Of a stretch of 7,998 nucleotides of DNA, positions 1 to 7,998 are shown piece after piece. Made by a program: the position numbers and the translations under genes. How positions within the stretch are numbered: position 1 is the stretch's first letter; every line of letters starts with the position of its first letter. The stretch lies in the NCBI GenBank assembly GCA_005880525.1, contig VBFW01000225.1, forward strand, positions 1 through 7,998, given 5' to 3'. Under the pieces are notes generated by a model. It searched no databases, was not told where the DNA came from, and was given only the letters and a program-made list of their open reading frames with translations. This DNA comes from Chloroflexota bacterium (GTDB lineage Bacteria; Chloroflexota; Dormibacteria; Dormibacterales; Dormibacteraceae).

Positions 1-1008
1 CTTGTGCGCATAGATCATGTCGAAGCCGACGCCGTTGTCGCGAACGAAGAGCCTGTTCTCACCTGCGACCCGCTCGGAGCCGATGGTGATCACCGGCTGC
101 GGCTTGTCGCGCGTGAACTTCCACGCATTGCTGATGAGGTTGGTCAGCAGGATGCGCACGAGCCCGGCATCGCCAGACGCTGTCAGGCCCTCCTCGACCC
201 GAAAATCCACCCTGCGCTTGGGCTCCTGCGCCTGACAGTGGGCGCCTATCTCGGTGGCGATCCGGTTGATGTCGACCTTTTCGCGGCGGATGTCGCCGCC
301 GGTCAGGCGGAACAGGGTCTGCATACCGTCGAACAGGGCCATCATCTGCTTGCTGGTTCGACGCAGCCGCATGATCTGGTCCTTGGTGGCGTCGCTCACG
401 ACCTCGGGGTTGTCCATCAGCGACTGCGCGATCGTGTCGATCGCAAGCAACGGCGCACGCAGGTCGTGTGAGACGAAGTAGTTGAAGGCCTCGAGCTCGC
501 GGTTGATCGCCGTCAGCGCGGTCGTACGCTCCTGCACAAGTCCCTGCAGCTGCGTTCGGTAGCGCTTCAGCTCGTGCTGGCTCTTGTACAGCTCCACAAA
601 GACGGTGACCTTCGCGCGCAGGATGGCCGGCACGATGGGGGAGAACACGAAGTCCACGGCCCCGAGCTCATAACCGCGGCCCAGGTTCGTCTCAGCCTGC
701 TCGAAGGCTGTCACGAAAATGATCGGGGTTTGCTCGGAAGCGGGCCGCTGCCGGATCATCTCCGCCGTCTCGAATCCGCTCATGATGGGCATTCGGACGT
801 CGAGCAGGATGACCGCGAAGTCGTCCTTTAGCAGGTGGCGCAGCGCATCGGCGCCGGACCTCGCCTCGACCAGGTTTGCGCCAAGAGGAGCGAGCACGGC
901 GCGGAGCGCGATGAGCTTCGCCGGGTCGTCGTCGACGATGAGGATGTTTGGGAGCGGCGGCGCGCCAGCCGTTTCCTCTGCTTCCGGCATGACGCGTCGT
1001 TGCTTCAC
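1..1008 (-). CDS. Receiver-histidine kinase (response regulator with C-terminal HisKA/HATPase), 3' end outside window
   Basis: The gene runs off the low-coordinate edge; 330 codons are readable from the ATG at 990-988. Numbered from that ATG, residues 15-135 form a receiver domain with acidic residues at 20-22 (VDDD), phosphoacceptor Asp64 (ILLDVRMP) and Thr94. A short coiled coil at about 136-168 leads to a HisKA-type helix with His175 (FVSHDLRAP). The ATPase N-box follows (NLISNAWKFT, Asn288) and then the G1 box (DNGVGFD, 318-324). The window ends just after this, so the F and G2 boxes are not seen. The lysine usual near the receiver's C-end is replaced by serine (FSPI, 117-120). Two starts are possible. 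GTG at 1008-1006 overlaps the CheR stop as GTGA and has AGGCGG about 6 nt upstream, so I chose it; ATG 990 lies 14 nt past that stop without a clear ribosome site. The role is probably a soluble phosphorelay partner of the upstream hybrid kinase. The family assignment is firm; the signal and partner are inferred. Confidence 0.9.
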   Translation of the reverse strand, partial: MKQRRVMPEAEETAGAPPLPNILIVDDDPAKLIALRAVLAPLGANLVEARSGADALRHLLKDDFAVILLDVRMPIMSGFETAEMIRQRPASEQTPIIFVTAFEQAETNLGRGYELGAVDFVFSPIVPAILRAKVTVFVELYKSQHELKRYRTQLQGLVQERTTALTAINRELEAFNYFVSHDLRAPLLAIDTIAQSLMDNPEVVSDATKDQIMRLRRTSKQMMALFDGMQTLFRLTGGDIRREKVDINRIATEIGAHCQAQEPKRRVDFRVEEGLTASGDAGLVRILLTNLISNAWKFTRDKPQPVITIGSERVAGENRLFVRDNGVGFDMIYAHK

Positions 1009-1867
1009 GCCGCGCCGCCTTTGCGATACACGCCTGAGCTCTCGTGCACTCGGGTGTAAAGGCTCGAGCTTCCCCAGCCGATCAGCGACTCGAGACGGCC
1101 GACGATCAGGTATCCCGAGCGCACCAGGCTGTCGTACAGGAGCTCCTGCACCTGCGTCTGCAGCTCGCGGCTGAAATGCGTGAGAACGTTCGTGCAGAGG
1201 ATGACGTGGAAGTCGTTGAACGACGCGTCGCTCACGAGGTTGTGCCGGGACCACGTCACGCCTGAGAGCAGCGTCTCGTCCAGCCGTGCCATCTCGCCGG
1301 CCACGGCGTAGTAATCGGTAAGCGCGCCGCGGCCCCCGGAGCGCCGGTAGTCGGCTTCGCTCGACTGCACACTCTCCAGCGGCAGCAGGCCCCGCGCGGC
1401 AATCGCGAGGCTGCCTTCGTTGATGTCGGTCGCGTAGATGCGCGTGTGGCCCAGCATCCCCGTCTCACGCAGCACGATCGCCAGCGACGCCACGTCTTCG
1501 CCCGTGGCGCAGCCGGCGACCCAGATCCGCACGGATGGAAAAGTTCGCAGCCACGGCACGATCTCCTCCCGCAGCACGCGCAGGGCAATCGCCTCGCGAA
1601 ACATGCTCGTGACGTTGACGCCGACGATGTTGAGGAACCTCTGCAGGCTCGCTGGATCGTGAAGTACTCGATCCTGATAGGCAGAGATGGTCGGCACTCC
1701 CTCGAGTGCCATGCCCATCAGGATGTTGCGGCGCAACGGCGCCCGCGCGTACTCGCGAAAGTCATAGCCGTGGTGAAGGGCTATCCCTTCCAGCAGCAGC
1801 CGCAGCTCAATCTCCTCCAGGCTCCGTTCGTCCGAGCCTGGTGCCGTTGCCTTCGGGCGCGCCGCGC

Positions 1868-1883
<16 letters not shown>
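1005..1883 (-). CDS. cheR: CheR-type protein-glutamate O-methyltransferase
   Basis: The family transfers methyl groups from S-adenosylmethionine to glutamates of chemoreceptor-like proteins. With the chosen start the protein has 292 residues, close to the usual 270-290. The N-terminal CheR helical domain is recognisable (GYDFREYA followed by LRRNILMGM). Next come NVTSMFRE, the SAM-binding loop GCATGEDVASLA (family GCSTGEE), YATDINEGSL, and the late fold motifs NDFHVILCTNVLTHF and GYLIVGRLESL. The family's usual CRNVLIYF is altered to CTNVLTHF, so catalytic or substrate details may differ. The gene overlaps the end of the hybrid kinase. GTG at 1883-1881 gives a 16-nt overlap but has no clear ribosome site. 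A further GTG at 1958 would overlap by 91 nt, and a CTG with GGAGGAG upstream exists just inside the domain start, so the exact start is uncertain. The stop overlaps the next gene by 4 nt. No chemoreceptor or CheB is in the window, so the methylated substrate is unknown. Confidence 0.9.
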
Positions 1884-6157
<4,274 letters not shown>

Positions 6158-6164
6158 TGCAGAT

Positions 6165-6170
6165 CTCCTC
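6165..6170 (-). promoter_or_regulatory. Ribosome binding site of the hybrid kinase
   Basis: GAGGAG on the minus strand lies 7 nt before the GTG at 6157-6155, within a purine-rich 30-nt spacer after the preceding kinase's stop (TAG at 6190-6188). It supports GTG as the true start, since no ATG with a comparable site lies nearby. Confidence 0.8.
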
Positions 6171-6187
6171 TTCCTCTCGTTTTCGCT

Positions 6188-7102
6188 CTACGTTTCGAAC
6201 GGAATCCAGAAACTGACACGGGTTCCGGCCCCTGGCTCGCTGTCGATGCGGCACCAGCCGCCCGCGAGCTGCGCGCGCTCGCGCATTGCGATCAATCCAA
6301 GGTGCCCGGGCAGATAGAGGCTTTCGGCGACGACGAAGCCGGTCCCGTCATCGGAGATGACGATGCTGATGCCGCCGTCCAGGGTCTCGGCCCTGACGGC
6401 TACGCGGGTGGCGTTGCTGTGCTTCTCGACATTGCTCAACGCCTCGGAGATGTTCTTGAAGACGTTCGTCTTCACGACGCCTGGGAGTGCGTCAGGAAGG
6501 CGGAGGTCCAGCTCCGCTTCGATGCCGGTGTGCTGCTTCAGAGCCACCGCGCGATCGCGAATCGAGGCGCTTAGTCGCATGTGCAGGTCGACTGAGGCCG
6601 GGCTCACGTTGTAGAGCAGGTTGCGCAGCGAATCCTCGACCCGCTTGATCGTCGTCTTGAGCTGCTCCAGGTCCGCCGCGTACTTTGTCCGGCGGGCGTC
6701 GACTCGGAGCCGTTCGAGCTGAAGCTCGGCGGCCGTGAGGAGCTGCAGGGCGTCGTCGTGCAGGGCGCTCGCGAACCGCCGCCTGGCTTCGTCGCCTCCC
6801 GAGGCGACGTTGTCGAGCAGATGCCTGCGCGCCGTGTCGGCGTCCTCGAGGCGCTGCTCGGCGACGTCGAGGTCTTCCTCAGCCTGCTGCAGGCGGGCAG
6901 CCGCGCGATCGCGTTCCTGCTCGATGCGCGAGATCCTTTGCCGAAGCTCCCCCATGTCGCCGTTTGTCTTGACGGCAGGCGCGACAAGTCCGGCGCCGCC
7001 CGATTGGCCCGTGCCACCGGTGGAGCGCCGGCTCGATTCCGGCTCCGCGATCCGCTTTGACCGGCCGCCCTCGTGCGCGCCGGATCGTGCTGCTATGTTC
7101 AA
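6188..7102 (-). CDS. NarL-type (HisKA_3-like) soluble sensor histidine kinase
   Basis: The protein has 304 residues and no membrane segment. Residues 1-50 are Gly/Ser/Arg-rich and probably disordered. Residues 51-97 form a charged heptad-like coiled coil. The dimerisation and phosphoacceptor region carries RRRFASALHDDALQLL with His115, the pattern of the NarL/DesK-type kinases. The ATPase part shows the N-box EALSNVEKHSNATRV (220-234), the G box SDDGTGF (250-256) and GHLGLIAMRERAQLAGG (266-282). No PAS, GAF or other input domain is recognisable, so input may come through the coiled coil or a partner. The start is TTG (7102-7100), with GGAGG four nucleotides upstream. An ATG at residue 50 lacks a ribosome site and would remove only the disordered part. 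It heads the operon, 30 nt before the hybrid kinase. Such kinases normally pair with NarL-family DNA-binding regulators, but none is in the window. Confidence 0.92.
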   Translation of the reverse strand: MNIAARSGAHEGGRSKRIAEPESSRRSTGGTGQSGGAGLVAPAVKTNGDMGELRQRISRIEQERDRAAARLQQAEEDLDVAEQRLEDADTARRHLLDNVASGGDEARRRFASALHDDALQLLTAAELQLERLRVDARRTKYAADLEQLKTTIKRVEDSLRNLLYNVSPASVDLHMRLSASIRDRAVALKQHTGIEAELDLRLPDALPGVVKTNVFKNISEALSNVEKHSNATRVAVRAETLDGGISIVISDDGTGFVVAESLYLPGHLGLIAMRERAQLAGGWCRIDSEPGAGTRVSFWIPFET

Positions 7103-7106
7103 TTGG

Positions 7107-7111
7107 CCTCC
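7107..7111 (-). promoter_or_regulatory. Ribosome binding site deciding a TTG start
   Basis: A perfect GGAGG on the minus strand is followed by CCAA and then the TTG at 7102-7100. The spacing of 4 nt is slightly short but usable. This site is the reason for choosing the rare TTG start over the internal ATG at residue 50 of the NarL-type kinase. Confidence 0.7.
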
Positions 7112-7223
7112 AGGCGGGTTAGGGCACCGCTAAATCAAATAGCCCGAGGGTGTGCCACGTCACCGTACAAGTGAGGTAATCCCAGGGGCGACCGAGTTCG
7201 CGCGTCGGCCCGTTCAGGGCCTG
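7112..7223 (-). other. Gap between the glsB-like gene and the signalling operon
   Basis: This spacer should hold the operon promoter if the operon is transcribed separately. Just after the stop of the small membrane protein gene, a 5-bp GGCCC/GGGCC hairpin with a 5-nt loop sits at 7221-7207. It has no T-run after it on the minus strand, so it is at best a weak or Rho-assisted terminator. A short TCAC/GTGA inverted repeat is also present at about 7160-7175. I see no convincing -35/-10 pair. Read-through from the upstream gene is therefore possible. Confidence 0.45.
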
Positions 7224-7493
7224 TCAGCTGGTCGTTCGGCGCCCGCTGAGGAGTCGGATCAGAGCCAGCAGGACGATGGCGCCGAGGAACGCGACGATGA
7301 TGCTGCCGACAAAACCCACGCTCCCCTGGATGAAGGCGCCCGCGACGAGCCCGCCGATCAGGGCGCCGATCAGCCCTACGACCAGGTCGCCGATGATGCC
7401 AAAGCCATGGCCGCGGCTGACCTTGCCTGCCGCCCAGCCTGCGATCAACCCGACCAGGAGCCACGCAATGATGCCGCCGGGCGATAGAGCCAT
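7224..7493 (-). CDS. GlsB/YeaQ/YmgE-family stress-response membrane protein (transglycosylase-associated family)
   Basis: This 89-residue, very hydrophobic, glycine-rich protein is close to the roughly 82-residue size of E. coli YeaQ. Three membrane helices are visible: about residues 7-23 (GIIAWLLVGLIAGWAAG), 32-53 and 60-82. The family's GLIAGW-AGK pattern after helix 1 and the G-IGD-VVG-IGA-IGG core in helix 2 are present, and the tail is basic (SGRRTTS). The family is named for an association with transglycosylases and is often linked to general or envelope stress, but its molecular role is not established. The ATG has GGAGG five nucleotides upstream (7503-7499). The gene has its own leader behind the terminator of the surface protein gene. 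It lies 121 bp before the signalling operon, in the same direction, which allows a stress connection but does not prove one. Confidence 0.93.
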   Translation of the reverse strand: MALSPGGIIAWLLVGLIAGWAAGKVSRGHGFGIIGDLVVGLIGALIGGLVAGAFIQGSVGFVGSIIVAFLGAIVLLALIRLLSGRRTTS

Positions 7494-7498
7494 CGGTT

Positions 7499-7503
7499 CC
7501 TCC
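7499..7503 (-). promoter_or_regulatory. Ribosome binding site of the glsB-like gene
   Basis: GGAGG on the minus strand is separated by AACCG from the ATG at 7493-7491. It is a canonical site that fixes this start and rules out the longer out-of-frame reading that overlaps the gene. Confidence 0.8.
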
Positions 7504-7520
7504 CGCAGCTGAAATCTGGT

Positions 7521-7546
7521 GGGCCCACGCCTTGCGGAGTGGACCC
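7521..7546 (-). promoter_or_regulatory. Leader hairpin with GCAA tetraloop upstream of the glsB-like gene
   Basis: On the minus strand, GGGTCCAC pairs with GTGGGCCC (8 bp including one T-G wobble). After a T/C mismatch, CC pairs with GG around a GCAA (GNRA) loop. No T-run follows on either strand, so it does not look like an intrinsic terminator. It lies 17 nt before the Shine-Dalgarno and 27 nt before the start codon, in what should be the 5' untranslated leader. It could stabilise the mRNA 5' end or bind a regulator; the function is inferred. Confidence 0.5.
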
Positions 7547-7552
7547 ATCACT

Positions 7553-7577
7553 GAAACGCGTGGTCGCGTTCACTTCC
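7553..7577 (-). promoter_or_regulatory. Possible ECF-sigma-like promoter of the glsB-like gene
   Basis: GGAAG (7577-7573) and CGTTTC (7558-7553) on the minus strand resemble the GGAAC and CGTT elements read by extracytoplasmic-function sigma factors, which fits an envelope-stress gene. The 14-nt spacer is a little short for that class. A start about 7 nt downstream would place the transcript's first base at the foot of the leader hairpin. No good -35/-10 pair for the housekeeping sigma is seen in the same gap. This is a weak motif-based call. Confidence 0.25.
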
Positions 7578-7581
7578 CCAC

Positions 7582-7619
7582 AAAAAAGAAGACCGGGCCC
7601 GCGCGGTGCGGACCCGGTC
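7582..7619 (-). terminator. Rho-independent terminator of the sorting-signal surface protein gene
   Basis: On the minus strand, GACCGGG pairs perfectly with CCCGGTC (7619-7613 with 7597-7591). After one mismatched pair, four more inner base pairs surround a 5-nt loop. A TTCTTTTTTG tract follows at 7590-7581. It begins 13 nt after the TAA stop of the surface protein. There is no T-run on the other side, so it acts in one direction only. Confidence 0.88.
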
Positions 7620-7632
7620 ACGAACTACTGAC

Positions 7633-7998
7633 TTACTTGCGGCGCCTCAGTCGGAGGCCGATGCCACCGAGTGCGACGAGGAGAGCGCCCAACGGAGCTC
7701 CCAGAAGTGGGAGTCCGGTGTTCGCGAGCGTAGTGCCCGCGCTGACGCCGCCCGTCCCTGTTGCGGTGGTGCCACTGACGCCACCTGCACCGCCCGTGCC
7801 GCCGCCGCCAGCCTGGGTGCTGGTTGCGCTCGGCGCGCCGGTGGTGTTGCCGCCGGAGCCGGTCGAGCCCTGGTTGGCCGAGGTTGCGCTCGGGCCGCCA
7901 GCGGTGTTGCCGCCGGAGCCGGTCGAGCCCAGGTTGGCCGAGGTAGCGCTCGGGGCGCCGGCGGTGTTGCCGCCGGAGCCGGTCGAGCCCTGGTTGGC
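7633..7998 (-). CDS. C-terminal part of a Gly/Ser/Thr-rich cell-wall-anchored protein with LAxTG sorting signal (5' end outside window)
   Basis: The last 121 residues are visible, ending in TAA at 7635-7633. Residues 1-62 (window numbering) are a 20-residue repeat, unit GSGGNTAG-PSATSANQGST. Residues 63-86 are a Gly/Thr-rich spacer. LANTG is at 91-95 (7728-7714), followed by a hydrophobic stretch at about 96-115 and a LRRRK tail. This is the layout of a sortase substrate. LAxTG is the motif of class E sortases in high-GC Actinobacteria, which cleave between Thr and Gly and attach the protein to peptidoglycan. The repeat and spacer probably form a flexible stalk through the wall. The N-terminal functional domain is outside the window, so the role is unknown. 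No sortase gene is seen here. The terminator directly after the stop ends this unit and separates it from the downstream genes. Confidence 0.85.
   Translation of the reverse strand, partial: ANQGSTGSGGNTAGAPSATSANLGSTGSGGNTAGGPSATSANQGSTGSGGNTTGAPSATSTQAGGGGTGGAGGVSGTTATGTGGVSAGTTLANTGLPLLGAPLGALLVALGGIGLRLRRRK
7813..7998 (-). repeat. 60-bp in-frame tandem repeat in the surface protein stalk
   Basis: Two full copies (7980-7921 and 7920-7861), the end of another (7998-7981) and a diverged partial copy (7860 to about 7813) follow each other with an exact 60-bp period, which is 20 codons. The full copies differ at only a few bases (for example Gln against Leu in ANQGST/ANLGST, and Ala against Gly before PSATS). 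The array continues beyond the window. Because the unit is a multiple of three, gain or loss of copies would keep the frame. Confidence 0.92.

Noticed and set aside
4..471. Plus-strand frame at the left edge
   Set aside because: It is antisense to the HisKA and N-box region of the receiver-kinase and has no recognisable domain.
7112..7180. Housekeeping promoter (TTGTAC as -35) for the signalling operon
   Set aside because: No acceptable -10 hexamer lies 16-18 nt downstream; the nearest AT-rich stretch is about 23 nt away.
7207..7221. GGCCC/GGGCC hairpin as an intrinsic terminator after the glsB-like gene
   Set aside because: The stem is only 5 bp and no T-run follows it on the minus strand, so I noted it only as part of the gap.
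7135..7551. Longer minus-strand frame overlapping the glsB-like gene
   Set aside because: It is in a different frame from the recognisable three-helix family protein. Its translation is Arg/Pro-rich, and the GGAGG is placed correctly for the ATG at 7493 instead.

Overview
The window is GC-rich, and every convincing gene reads on the minus strand, so transcription runs from high to low coordinates. It suggests a high-GC actinobacterium, possibly a soil Thermoleophilia/Solirubrobacterales relative. The support is a LAxTG-type cell-wall sorting signal (the class E sortase substrate motif of high-GC Actinobacteria), GTG and TTG starts, and strong GC codon bias. The lineage is an inference; no rRNA or other marker gene is present.

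Layout in transcription order. (1) 7998-7633: the C-terminal end of a Gly/Ser/Thr-rich surface protein with a 60-bp in-frame tandem repeat, a LANTG sorting signal, a membrane segment and a basic tail. An intrinsic terminator follows at 7619-7582. (2) 7493-7224: a small three-helix membrane protein of the GlsB/YeaQ/YmgE (transglycosylase-associated) family. Its leader carries a hairpin with a GCAA loop. (3) A 121-bp gap, then a compact signalling operon. It begins with a soluble NarL-type histidine kinase with a coiled-coil N-terminus (7102-6188). Next is a 1429-residue soluble hybrid kinase (6157-1868) with six tandem HAMP-type units of about 92 residues, a GAF domain, a coiled coil, HisKA, HATPase and two receiver domains. 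A CheR-type methyltransferase follows (about 1883-1005). Last is a receiver-histidine kinase protein whose 3' end lies outside the window (1008-1).

The four signalling genes are spaced by 30 nt or overlap, so they are very probably co-transcribed and translationally coupled. Together they offer three kinase cores, three receiver domains and one protein methyltransferase. No chemoreceptor, CheA, CheW, CheB or DNA-binding output is visible. The likely picture is a cytoplasmic multi-kinase phosphorelay with a chemotaxis-derived methylation arm used for something other than, or besides, motility. The individual families are known. The unusual parts are the poly-HAMP array, which resembles fungal group III (Nik1/Os-1) kinases, and the pairing of this array with CheR and two further kinases. 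The large plus-strand open frames are antisense shadows of these genes and are not annotated.
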